This document shows, piece by piece, positions 1-5,782 of a DNA stretch of 6,949 nucleotides. Below the pieces are notes generated by a model that saw only the letters and a list, made by a program, of their open reading frames with translations, did not search any database and had not been told where the DNA came from. The DNA lies in assembly GCA_964513415.1 (NCBI GenBank), contig CAZEMX010000106.1:1-6949 (forward strand), given 5' to 3'. The stretch is from Methanomethylicus sp964513415 (lineage in GTDB: Archaea > Thermoproteota > Methanomethylicia > Methanomethylicales > Methanomethylicaceae). The stretch's first letter is position 1. Each line of letters begins with the position of its first letter. Both the position numbers and the translations under genes were made by a program.

Positions 1-391
1 TTACCTCGCTCTTCGCCTTGTCGACCCGCGTGACCTTGGCCTGCATGCTCTTGAACGGGCCGCCTATGATCTCAACCTTGTCGTTGACATCAACGATGTC
101 CACAACCGGCTTCGGCTGGATGAACTTCAGGATGTCGTTGAATTCGACCTTCCCTGTCACCCATCCCTTGATGTGCTTGACGTCCTCGATGGCAATGTTG
201 ATGATGTTTGGACCGCTTGCCTCCAGGAATACGTATCCCCTCACGTCCTGGGGCGACACTATGGCCTTGATGGGGATCTTCTTAGAGTTGCATCGCCTCT
301 CGATCAGGAGCGCCACGTTGGACTCCTGCCCAGCGGTAGTCCTGATCGCGAAGATTCTGGCTGCTGAAGCCTGCGCAGTATTCTCCGGCAT
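1..391 (-). CDS. spt5: Transcription elongation factor Spt5 (archaeal NusG homologue), C-terminus cut by the window edge
   Basis: Archaeal Spt5 binds the RNA polymerase clamp, usually with Spt4, and increases processivity; its KOW domain can contact the ribosome. The start is ATG at 391-389, preceded by AGGAGG eight bases upstream. The frame is open for 130 codons and runs off the left edge, because the TTA at bases 1-3 is out of frame. Residues about 11-92 form the NGN domain, starting ARIFAIRTTAGQE and including the family stretch VRGYVFLEA (50-58). A linker IQPKP leads into a KOW motif from about residue 100 (VDVNDKVEIIGGPFKSMQAKV). Archaeal Spt5 is usually about 145-155 residues, so perhaps 15-25 are missing. 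It starts 4 bases after the secE stop, so the two are almost certainly co-transcribed. Identification is firm. Confidence 0.95.
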   Translation of the reverse strand, partial: MPENTAQASAARIFAIRTTAGQESNVALLIERRCNSKKIPIKAIVSPQDVRGYVFLEASGPNIINIAIEDVKHIKGWVTGKVEFNDILKFIQPKPVVDIVDVNDKVEIIGGPFKSMQAKVTRVDKAKSEV

Positions 392-395
392 GGAT

Positions 396-572
396 TCAGC
401 CTCCTAAACCGAGGAGCAGCGATGAGAGCATCTGGATAATGAAACCAAAGATTCCCACGGCTATCATTCCCAAGAAGCATATCTTCAGGGACAGCTTTAC
501 CTCGTCGAAGTCGGGCTTCCTCGACAGCTTGAGGACCTTGCCCATAGACCGGAAGGACTCAGATAGACCCAT
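396..572 (-). CDS. secE: Preprotein translocase subunit SecE (Sec61 gamma)
   Basis: SecE is the small clamp subunit of the SecYE(beta) protein-conducting channel in the cytoplasmic membrane. The 58-residue product starts MGLSESFRSMGKVLKLSRKP. It has an amphipathic N-terminal helix, a basic turn, then DFDEVKLSLK and one hydrophobic transmembrane segment at about residues 31-54 (ICFLGMIAVGIFGFIIQMLS), ending in GLGG. That is the single-span form normal for archaea. I chose ATG 572 because GGTGA lies five bases upstream (581-577). ATG 584 and TTG 602 are in-frame alternatives, adding 4 or 10 residues; TTG 602 would sit at the predicted transcription start. A TATA-like element at 625-632 is well placed to drive secE and spt5. 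The function rests on length, topology and the classic neighbour spt5. Confidence 0.92.
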   Translation of the reverse strand: MGLSESFRSMGKVLKLSRKPDFDEVKLSLKICFLGMIAVGIFGFIIQMLSSLLLGLGG

Positions 573-576
573 CGCT

Positions 577-581
577 CTCAC
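577..581 (-). promoter_or_regulatory. Ribosome binding site deciding the secE start
   Basis: GGTGA lies five bases before ATG 572 and matches the end of 16S rRNA. It favours this start over ATG 584, which has no such site. The site overlaps the upstream ATG-GTG codons, so the 584 start would have to be translated through it. Confidence 0.55.
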
Positions 582-608
582 CATTGTGTATTGTGTGAGC
601 AAAGGGCT

Positions 609-613
609 AAAAA
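609..613 (-). terminator. Candidate T-tract terminator of argF-dtdA
   Basis: The minus strand carries TTTTT here, about 40 bases after the dtdA stop, with another short T run just downstream (CCCTTTGC). Archaeal RNA polymerase can terminate on short non-template T runs without a hairpin. The tract sits between the secE TATA box and its predicted start, so it may simply be promoter sequence. Confidence 0.3.
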
Positions 614-622
614 GGTAGAGTT

Positions 623-638
623 CAATTTAAATCTTTGT
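623..638 (-). promoter_or_regulatory. Predicted TATA/BRE promoter of secE-spt5
   Basis: On the minus strand the intergenic region reads an A-rich BRE-like stretch (AAAATACAAAG) followed by ATTTAAAT at 632-625. With the usual 25-27 base spacing, transcription would start near 600-602, giving a leader of about 30 bases before ATG 572. The promoter lies just beyond the dtdA stop codon. Confidence 0.6.
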
Positions 639-651
639 ATTTTCGGTTAAT

Positions 652-1458
652 TCATACCCTTACCAATTCGATGCCTGACGACTGGGAGATAGATCTGAGG
701 GCATCCTTCGCGGTTGATGGTGTACCCTTCCAGTCCACGATGATGCACGAGCATCCGCCCTGCGTCCTCTCCATGCAGCGCCGGAATATCGCGGGGTCAG
801 GGTTTGCGGTCAGGGCGTACTTGGGTATGATGTGGCCTATGCTGTACTCTCCGGACGCCATCAGGGCGGTGAACTTCTCAGGGTAATGACCGCCGCCGAC
901 CGCCATGGCGGCCCTCGGGGGGGCGTCGGACAGGCAACCTATGCTCGCTGCGACTGCACGGGCAACCGCGCCCCCTAGTCCCGGGTCCTCCCACGACTGC
1001 CTCTCGCTGCCGATCTCGACGAAGGTCACGGGGAAGGCCAGCTCGGTCGGGCCGTGATGGGTCGCCTCGACAGAGACGCCTATGGATAGGCCGAGCGCGT
1101 CCCTAGACTTCACGAGCTCCCTGATCAGTACGGACTGCAGGCGGGCGTTCGAGATCCCGACGCTGCCCGGCTCCCCTCCGTAGTCTGCCTTGCCGGCAGG
1201 GTTGCCGGGCGTGTGCGCGGTGAGGCAGGCTCTTCCGGACTCGCTCTTGTGCCTCGAGAGGCAGAGGAGCCACTCGATGCCGCCTGCGTCCATCTCGAGG
1301 CTGATGAGCGGGCCGGGCAGGCCGACCAAGCAGTAGTCGCCGCAGGACATCGCGCTCGCCGATCCGAAGGCGCACGGCGAGAAGGGGAGCAGCGAACGCA
1401 GGTGCGCTGCGATGTTAACCCCCGCAGGGTCGGCTGTCGAGTAGGCTATGAGCTTCAA
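652..1458 (-). CDS. dtdA: D-aminoacyl-tRNA deacylase, archaeal/plant DTD2 type
   Basis: This cytoplasmic proofreading hydrolase cleaves D-amino acids from mischarged tRNA, keeping them out of translation and recycling the tRNA. It belongs to the DTD2/GEK1 family of archaea and plants, unrelated to bacterial Dtd. Family blocks are visible in order: SRHKSESGRACLTAHTPGNP (residues 68-87), EATHHGP (131-137), GGGHYPEKFT (188-197) and GHIIPKY (208-214). Length, 268 residues, is normal. I prefer the TTG start at 1458, giving MKLIAYSTADPAG like other members, with GGTG six bases before it. GTG 1467 would add three residues and has no good ribosome binding site. It starts 18 bases after the argF stop and is probably co-transcribed from the argF promoter. 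Stop is TGA. Confidence 0.93.
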   Translation of the reverse strand: MKLIAYSTADPAGVNIAAHLRSLLPFSPCAFGSASAMSCGDYCLVGLPGPLISLEMDAGGIEWLLCLSRHKSESGRACLTAHTPGNPAGKADYGGEPGSVGISNARLQSVLIRELVKSRDALGLSIGVSVEATHHGPTELAFPVTFVEIGSERQSWEDPGLGGAVARAVAASIGCLSDAPPRAAMAVGGGHYPEKFTALMASGEYSIGHIIPKYALTANPDPAIFRRCMERTQGGCSCIIVDWKGTPSTAKDALRSISQSSGIELVRV

Positions 1459-1476
1459 TGCGAGCACCAGGCGGAT

Positions 1477-2409
1477 TTAGAAGAGGAGCGACATTATCCC
1501 CTTTTGGGCGTGGAGCCTGTTCTCTGCCTGTTCCCATACGACGGAGTTCCTGCCGTCGATGACCTCCGCCGTCACCTCTTCCCCCCTATGGGCGGGCAGG
1601 CAGTGCATCACGATGGCATCACTCGGGGCGGCAGCCATGAGGCGGGCGTTCAGCTGGTACGGGCGCATTGAGGACCGGCGGGCTTCAGCCTCGGCATCCT
1701 GGCCCATCGATACCCAAACGTCGGTGTATACCACGCCCGCCTCCTTCACGGCGTCGTTGGGGTCCTCCGTCAGCTCCAGGCTGGCGGCGCCCGATGAGAG
1801 CCTCCTGACCGAGCGCACGAACTCGTCTGGCGGCATGAACGCTTTGGGCGATGCTATAGCCATCTTACCGCCCATCTGCAGCACGATCTCCGCAAGGGAC
1901 CTGCAGACGTTAGAGTTCCCGTCCCCGACGAATGCGACATTGATGCCCTCGATCCGGCCCTTCCTCTCGATTATCGTAAGGCAGTCCGCCATCGCCTGGC
2001 ACGGGTGCGACGAGTCGCTGAGCGCGTTGACCACAGGGGCATCTGCCACACGAGCCATCTCCTCCAGGTCGCTGTGCCTGAAGACGCGCGCCACGATGCC
2101 GTCCACGAAGCAGTCGAACGTCCTGCCGGTGTCGGTGACGGTCTCCCCGCGGCCGAGCTGGAGCTCGTTCCATCCCAAGTAGATCGGGTGCCCGCCAAGC
2201 TGGTGGACGCCGACGTCGAAGGATATGCGGGTCCTGGTCGATGGCTTCTGGAAGAGGAGCGCGACGCTCTTCCCCGCAAGGCACGTATTGATGCGGTTGC
2301 CGCGCAGGGTCTCCGACTTCAGCTCGGCGGCCCTGCTGAGCATTGCGGTGAGCTCTTCCCTGGTGAAGTCGGCAGTGTCCAGAAAGTCCCGTCCTCTAAG
2401 GCTCTTCAC
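1477..2409 (-). CDS. argF: Ornithine carbamoyltransferase
   Basis: The enzyme condenses carbamoyl phosphate with ornithine to give citrulline in arginine synthesis; it acts as a cytoplasmic trimer or multiple of trimers. The product has 310 residues, normal for the family. The carbamoyl phosphate site STRTR is at 57-61 and HPCQ at 135-138. The ornithine-side loop DVWVSMG is at 230-236, and the catalytic-cysteine motif HCLPA at 269-273. The SMG loop and HCLP distinguish it from aspartate carbamoyltransferase. I chose GTG 2409 because GGAGGGA (2422-2416) lies six bases upstream and the product begins MKSLRGRDFLDTADFTREEL, as the family does; the longer frame from TTG 2424 would consume that site. 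The nucleotide-binding-like turn reads GDGNSNV. It has its own promoter and leads into dtdA. Confidence 0.96.
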   Translation of the reverse strand: MKSLRGRDFLDTADFTREELTAMLSRAAELKSETLRGNRINTCLAGKSVALLFQKPSTRTRISFDVGVHQLGGHPIYLGWNELQLGRGETVTDTGRTFDCFVDGIVARVFRHSDLEEMARVADAPVVNALSDSSHPCQAMADCLTIIERKGRIEGINVAFVGDGNSNVCRSLAEIVLQMGGKMAIASPKAFMPPDEFVRSVRRLSSGAASLELTEDPNDAVKEAGVVYTDVWVSMGQDAEAEARRSSMRPYQLNARLMAAAPSDAIVMHCLPAHRGEEVTAEVIDGRNSVVWEQAENRLHAQKGIMSLLF

Positions 2410-2415
2410 GACGAT

Positions 2416-2422
2416 TCCCTCC
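2416..2422 (-). promoter_or_regulatory. Ribosome binding site deciding the argF start
   Basis: GGAGGGA is a strong match to the 16S rRNA tail and lies six bases before GTG 2409. It makes the GTG the likely start rather than TTG 2424, which overlaps the first base of the site. Confidence 0.7.
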
Positions 2423-2436
2423 AACAGTAAGGACCT

Positions 2437-2450
2437 CTAAACAAAAATTG
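2437..2450 (-). terminator. Candidate T-tract terminator after ftsY
   Basis: The minus strand reads CAATTTTTGTTTAG about 50-60 bases after the ftsY stop. It is the only T-rich tract in this gap and could end the eight-gene transcript. It lies between the argF TATA box and its predicted start point, so terminator and promoter would overlap. Confidence 0.35.
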
Positions 2451-2453
2451 CTG

Positions 2454-2468
2454 CTTAAAATCTTTTCG
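2454..2468 (-). promoter_or_regulatory. Predicted TATA/BRE promoter of argF-dtdA
   Basis: The minus strand shows CGAAA followed by AGATTTTAAG, a BRE plus TATA-like element. The predicted start near 2433 gives a leader of about 24 bases containing the GGAGGGA site. It lies in the 90-base gap between ftsY and argF. Confidence 0.55.
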
Positions 2469-2473
2469 ATAGC

Positions 2474-2490
2474 AGAATCCAGATGATTCT
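2474..2490. repeat. Short inverted repeat upstream of the argF TATA box
   Basis: AGAATC and GATTCT form perfect 6-base arms around a 5-base spacer. The repeat lies about 6 bases upstream of the putative BRE and about 10 bases after the ftsY stop. It could be an operator for argF or a weak hairpin at the end of the ftsY message. A repeat this short can arise by chance. Confidence 0.35.
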
Positions 2491-2499
2491 AAAGGGTAA

Positions 2500-3399
2500 T
2501 TATTTCTTCTCGGTCTTTGATAAGATATTCTTAATCACCCAGGACGCGTCGAACGGGATCAGGTCTTTGTAAGACTGCCCGACGCCGAGGAAGAATATCG
2601 GCTTTTTTATGGCGCTGGAGATGGATATCGCGGCGCCGCCCTTGGAGTCGGCGTCGACCTTCGTCAGTATCACCCCGTCGATGCTGACGCTCTTGTTGAA
2701 CTCCTCAGCCTGATGCAGGGCATCGTTCCCGGCCAGCGAGTCGCCTACAAAGATGGTCATGTCCGGTTGAACGACCCTCTTTATCTTCATCAGCTCCCCC
2801 ATGAGGTCCTTGTCGGTCTGCATCCGCCCCGCCGTATCGATGAGGACTACGCCGACCCTGCTGTTCTTGGCGTAGGTGACGGCGTCGAAGGCGACGGCCG
2901 CGGGGTCTGCCCCGTACTTGTGCTTGATGACCTTGACCCCCAGCTTCTGCGCATGGGTCTCGATCTGCTCCTCGGATCCGGCCCTGTAGGTGTCCCCGCA
3001 TGCGAACACGACGGAGACGCCGTTGTCCAGCAGGTACCTTGCCACCTTTGCTATAGTGGTCGTCTTCCCGGTGCCGTTAACGCCGACGAACATTATTGAG
3101 AACGGAGACTTCGATTTTGCCATCGAGAGGAGGTCCGCGCTGGAGAGGCTCTCCTCAAGGATCGATTCGAAAGAACTATTCACCACAGGGGCAATGTCCT
3201 CGAATCGCTTGACCTTCACGCCGACCAGCCTCTCCTTGAGCGAGTTTGTGATGGACTCGGCGGCAGGGAGCGCCACGTCGCACTCCACGAGTGCGAGCTG
3301 GAGGTTCCAGAGCGAGGACTCGAGGTCGCCCTCGGAGATCGACCGGGTAGATATGTCGGTTACGAACTCGCCGAGGGCCTTCTTCAGCTTGTCGAACAA
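2500..3399 (-). CDS. ftsY: Signal recognition particle receptor FtsY
   Basis: FtsY is the SRP receptor GTPase; it pairs with SRP54 and hands ribosome-nascent chain complexes to SecYE at the membrane. The 299-residue product starts MFDKLKKALGEF. The N domain spans about 1-95 and the G domain about 100-299. Motifs visible are GVNGTGKT (106-113, P-loop), DTYRAGSEEQ (136-145), DTAGR (188-192), GDSLAGNDA (219-227), TKVD (246-249) and GVGQ (272-275). The usual long acidic A region is essentially absent, so this is close to a bare NG core. The start is TTG 3399, only one codon after the prefoldin stop and in the same frame; no strong ribosome binding site is visible, suggesting translational coupling. 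It is the last gene of the long cluster. Confidence 0.96.
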   Translation of the reverse strand: MFDKLKKALGEFVTDISTRSISEGDLESSLWNLQLALVECDVALPAAESITNSLKERLVGVKVKRFEDIAPVVNSSFESILEESLSSADLLSMAKSKSPFSIMFVGVNGTGKTTTIAKVARYLLDNGVSVVFACGDTYRAGSEEQIETHAQKLGVKVIKHKYGADPAAVAFDAVTYAKNSRVGVVLIDTAGRMQTDKDLMGELMKIKRVVQPDMTIFVGDSLAGNDALHQAEEFNKSVSIDGVILTKVDADSKGGAAISISSAIKKPIFFLGVGQSYKDLIPFDASWVIKNILSKTEKK

Positions 3400-3402
3400 T
3401 GA

Positions 3403-3879
3403 TCATGCCTGCCCGGCATTTTCTAACTGGGCGTACAGCTGGTCGATTCTGGCCTGCAGCTGCTGGAGCCTCGCGGCGACCTGAGAGTACTGGTTCTGAA
3501 TCACAACCGCCTGCTCCTGACCCTGCTTCAGCCTAGACTCGACTTCAGTCAGGGCGGACTCGAGGCTCTTCTCCACCGAGACGTTCGCGCCGATGCCTAC
3601 GACGACCGAGTTGACGCCCTTGAGCTCGGCCCTGATGTAATTGCCGGCCCCGATGTGTATGAGCGTCTCGCCGTTGCCGCCCCTCTTGGATATCTCCTGG
3701 AGGCAGTTCCTGGATAGGACGAGCTCGGCTATCACGTTAGTGGTGAACTCTGCCTGCTGCCGCATTGCGTCGCCGTAGCCCTTCAGCTGACTGAACTCCT
3801 GAAGCAGGGCGTTGAGCTCCTCATTTGGGGCGAGCTTCGGTGCGGCCTTCTGCTTTGCAGGCGTCCTGGCTGTGCTCAT
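3403..3879 (-). CDS. pfdA: Prefoldin subunit alpha
   Basis: Prefoldin is a hexamer of two alpha and four beta subunits that captures unfolded proteins with its coiled-coil tentacles and passes them to the chaperonin. The 158-residue product fits the alpha class. A low-complexity N-terminal leader (residues 1-18) precedes a helix with heptad pattern at about 19-60. The conserved beta-hairpin region follows at about 65-100 (including LIHIGAGNYIRAEL and VVVGIGANVSVEKS), then a second Gln-rich helix to about 155. ATG 3879 overlaps the L18a stop by four bases (ATGA), so the two are translationally coupled. Its TGA stop is one codon before the ftsY start. The prefoldin-FtsY-L18a neighbourhood recurs in many archaea. 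Confidence 0.94.
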   Translation of the reverse strand: MSTARTPAKQKAAPKLAPNEELNALLQEFSQLKGYGDAMRQQAEFTTNVIAELVLSRNCLQEISKRGGNGETLIHIGAGNYIRAELKGVNSVVVGIGANVSVEKSLESALTEVESRLKQGQEQAVVIQNQYSQVAARLQQLQARIDQLYAQLENAGQA

Positions 3880-4070
3880 TGTGCCTTCACCGGCGCTAGC
3901 TCTACGGAATCCACCTTTATCTCGAAGCGCTTGACGCCGTGGTTTCCGCCAAGGATGCTCTTGGCAACACTGGCTGCGGACGCCTCGTCTTTAGCTTGGA
4001 CGGTCTTTGTAAACTGCTTCCATTCATACTTCAGTTTGAATTTCCCTTTGACGACATAGCTGTTGCTCAT
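3876..4070 (-). CDS. rpl18a: Large ribosomal subunit protein LX / L18a (eL20)
   Basis: This is the small archaeal LX protein, related to eukaryotic L18a/eL20, a peripheral protein of the 50S subunit. The 64-residue product begins MSNSYVVKGKFKLKYEWKQF, matching the family opening of a short beta strand, a lysine-rich turn and an aromatic-F-T-K pattern (FTKTVQA). GGNHGVKRFEIKVDSVE near the C-terminus corresponds to the conserved H-x-VKR-x-x-I segment. I chose ATG 4070 because GGTGA (4080-4076) lies five bases upstream; GTG 4079 would start inside that site. The gap to the aIF6 stop is one base, and the end overlaps pfdA by four bases. Confidence 0.9.
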   Translation of the reverse strand: MSNSYVVKGKFKLKYEWKQFTKTVQAKDEASAASVAKSILGGNHGVKRFEIKVDSVELAPVKAQ

Positions 4071-4071
4071 T

Positions 4072-4746
4072 TCAATCACCTTGCAAACCCAAGGACGACT
4101 CTATCCTGGCCATCTCGGGGCCTGTTGTTTGCTCTCCTACGACCACGCCTTTTGAGTTTGCGGTCATCCCGACGCGGAGGTATGGAAAACCGCAATTAAT
4201 GGTAGAGACATCCACAGGCATATTAAAAATTTTGCCCAAGTTGACGAGCTCCGCCTCGCTCGTCAGCGGGTGGGCAACGACGCCTTTTTCGTTGACCCCA
4301 GCGCAGACCCCGGTCATGTTTATGCCCGCGATCGTGCCCTCGTGGACCTCGACCTTAAGGTGGCTGGCCACCAAATCCTTCAGCGCCGCATCGGTCCCCA
4401 CGCCGACAAGTGCGGTGCGCTCGTTGGCTAGGATCATGTTGCCCAAGGCATTCTTCTTGCCCTCGTATATTGCCACAGGGATCCGGAGCGAATTTTCTAT
4501 GATGCTAAGCTCCTCGTCGGTCACGGTATACGGCAGGATAAGGCCTTTGGTGTTGCCGACCGCGAATATTCCTAGCAGAACGCTGCCGCCTATCGATACG
4601 CGGCAGACGGGTATGTCTAGCGTTGCTGAAAATTCTCTAGTCACGCCTTCCGGCATGTCGAAGGGCACCAGACCGAAGCTGTCGGTCGCAAATGTGAATG
4701 CCCCGACATTTGGGTTGCCGTAGAGCGAAAGGCGTGAGATGGACAA
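4072..4746 (-). CDS. eif6: Translation initiation factor 6 (ribosome anti-association factor)
   Basis: aIF6 binds the large ribosomal subunit at the intersubunit face and stops premature joining to the small subunit. The 224 residues match the usual length of 218-225 and the fivefold pentein repeat fold. Visible blocks are SLYGNPNVGAF (7-17), GNTKGLILP (64-72), NALGNMILANERTALV (99-114) and GNPNVG-like repeats later as GVNEKGVVAHPLTSEAE and ANSKGVVVGEQTTGPE. The start is TTG 4746, with GGAGG ten bases upstream inside the end of L31e; no other start gives the family N-terminus. It lies 5 bases after the L31e TAG and 1 base before L18a, so it is embedded in the ribosomal operon, consistent with its role in 50S biogenesis. 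Confidence 0.96.
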   Translation of the reverse strand: MSISRLSLYGNPNVGAFTFATDSFGLVPFDMPEGVTREFSATLDIPVCRVSIGGSVLLGIFAVGNTKGLILPYTVTDEELSIIENSLRIPVAIYEGKKNALGNMILANERTALVGVGTDAALKDLVASHLKVEVHEGTIAGINMTGVCAGVNEKGVVAHPLTSEAELVNLGKIFNMPVDVSTINCGFPYLRVGMTANSKGVVVGEQTTGPEMARIESSLGLQGD

Positions 4747-4751
4747 GGGCG

Positions 4752-5225
4752 CTATGCCTCCGCGGGCAGCACCCTCACCTTTCCGCTCTCTAGCTTCTGA
4801 ACCTTGACGGTCACCCTTCTGGCGGTCTTGGTCTTGCCCCTTGCCCAGAGGAACTCGTTCAGGCTGTTGTCGAGCGAGACGTCCTCCGTCTTGAATGCCT
4901 TACATGTTACCCTCTTGACAAGGCGGACTGCCTTCGGCGTTGCCTTCCTTCCATAGGTCAGGAATGCGTGCCTGAGGTTGATCGTCATGACCTTCTCTTC
5001 GAGGACTTTGTCCTCTTCCTTCTCCTCCTTCTCTGCCGGCTTCGCTTCCTTAGCCTTTGCTTTCGCTGCGGGCTTGGCTTCCTCCGGCTTTGCATCAGCA
5101 GATTCGGCTGCCGGCGAGGTCGGCGGGGCCTCGACTATCGCCTTGGCCTCGGCGACTATAGCCTGAGCCTCGGCCTCGGTCTTCGCAGCCTCTTGTGCTG
5201 CTGGCGCGTTGCTGTCATTGCTCAT
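4752..5225 (-). CDS. rpl31e: Large ribosomal subunit protein L31e with a long charged N-terminal extension
   Basis: L31e sits beside the polypeptide exit tunnel of the large subunit. The core occupies about residues 76-157, including EEKVMTINLRHAFLTYGRK, the helix KAVRLVKRVTCKAF, SLNEFLWARGKTKTARRVTV and the basic C-terminal strand. Residues 1-75 are an unusual extension rich in Ala, Glu and Lys. It contains near repeats AEAQAIV / AEAKAIV, a Pro-Ala linker, and alternating EAKPA / AKAKAK units. Archaeal L31e is commonly 80-100 residues, so this is nearly double. The ATG at 5225 is preceded by GGTGAT, so the long form looks real. An internal ATG at 4988 (before TINLRH) has only a poor upstream site. 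It follows L39e by 11 bases. Confidence 0.92.
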   Translation of the reverse strand: MSNDSNAPAAQEAAKTEAEAQAIVAEAKAIVEAPPTSPAAESADAKPEEAKPAAKAKAKEAKPAEKEEKEEDKVLEEKVMTINLRHAFLTYGRKATPKAVRLVKRVTCKAFKTEDVSLDNSLNEFLWARGKTKTARRVTVKVQKLESGKVRVLPAEA

Positions 5226-5236
5226 TGTGAATCACC

Positions 5237-5392
5237 TTACATGTTCAACTTGCGTGATCTCCAGTTCCTCATCTTCGGGTGCCTGCGGAACTTGCCCTTG
5301 GTCTTTCCGACGGCCCAAAGAGGGACTGCACTGCTCTGCTTGTTGGCCTTAATCAGGCGTTTCTTCCTGCTGAGGTGCTTGTTGCGTGCCAT
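5237..5392 (-). CDS. rpl39e: Large ribosomal subunit protein L39e
   Basis: L39e is a tiny, very basic protein lining the polypeptide exit tunnel. The 51-residue product begins MARNKHLSRKKRLIKANKQS. It continues with the diagnostic VPLWAVGKTKGKFRRHPKMR and ends with NWRSRKLNM, the typical W-R-R-x-K-L tail. Length matches the family norm of about 50. ATG 5392 is preceded by a TGAGGAG site at eight to fourteen bases, just after the PDCD5 stop (14-base gap). The stop is TAA. It lies between PDCD5 and L31e, the usual archaeal order L39e-L31e-aIF6. It is shorter than many ORF cutoffs but unmistakable. Confidence 0.97.
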   Translation of the reverse strand: MARNKHLSRKKRLIKANKQSSAVPLWAVGKTKGKFRRHPKMRNWRSRKLNM

Positions 5393-5406
5393 ATGACTTC
5401 TCCTCA

Positions 5407-5748
5407 TCAAATCCTTGTTATCCTAATATCTCTTTTTCTGTTCTGCAGCTCCGACAGTATCTGCCTAAGATGATCGTCGCTCAGCGGTATAGGCAACCGC
5501 TGTGCCTGTGCGAGCTGTATCAGCTGCAGCTCGATCTGCTCGCAGAAGTCAGGCCTTACCATCTTCAGGTTCTGTAGCCTACTCCTCGCCTCGGGCGACA
5601 GTATCGATCTCAGCAGGTTATCCTTCTTGGCCTCTGCCTGCCTCCTCGCCCGTTCGATCTGATCCTCCTCGCCAGCCGCAGCGCGTCTCCTCATCTCGGC
5701 CATTCTGCGCTGCTTGAGCATCTCAAGCTCGTCTTCGGAGGAGGACAA
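5407..5748 (-). CDS. PDCD5-family DNA-binding protein
   Basis: Archaeal members of the PDCD5/TFAR19 family are small helical proteins that bind double-stranded DNA in vitro; their cellular role is poorly defined, and the eukaryotic relative is linked to apoptosis and to the TRiC/prefoldin system. The 113-residue product has a highly charged N-terminal helix (residues 5-45, EDELEMLKQRRMAEMRRR). The conserved core follows, ILSPEARSRLQNLKMVRPDF (49-68), then IELQLIQLAQ and DDHLRQILSEL, with a basic tail RKRDIRITRI. The start is TTG 5748, preceded by GAGGGATGA at six bases; an in-frame TGA three codons upstream rules out a longer form. It lies between S19e and L39e, its usual archaeal position. 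Confidence 0.93.
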   Translation of the reverse strand: MSSSEDELEMLKQRRMAEMRRRAAAGEEDQIERARRQAEAKKDNLLRSILSPEARSRLQNLKMVRPDFCEQIELQLIQLAQAQRLPIPLSDDHLRQILSELQNRKRDIRITRI

Positions 5749-5782
5749 CGACGCTCATCCCTCTTGGATTGGTAGTTTATCC

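Noticed and set aside
1..3. TTA at the left edge as the spt5 stop codon
   Set aside because: It is out of frame: counting from ATG 391, the last full codon is GTA at 4-2, so the gene is open at the edge.
1213..1671. Plus-strand open frame spanning the dtdA-argF junction
   Set aside because: It covers two well-identified genes on the other strand and its product has no recognisable domain.
1559..2182. Plus-strand open frame of 207 codons opposite argF
   Set aside because: It is antisense to clear ornithine carbamoyltransferase sequence, resembles no family I know and has no promoter; open antisense frames are common in GC-rich coding DNA.
4752..4988. L31e starting at the internal ATG as a normal-length protein
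   Set aside because: The upstream ATG has a GGTGAT site and normal spacing after L39e, while the internal one has only a poor site; kept as an alternative, not as the call.
4968..5396. Leu/Arg/Cys-rich plus-strand frame opposite L31e and L39e
   Set aside because: Its composition is the antisense image of Lys/Glu/Ala-rich codons, and both genes opposite are certain.
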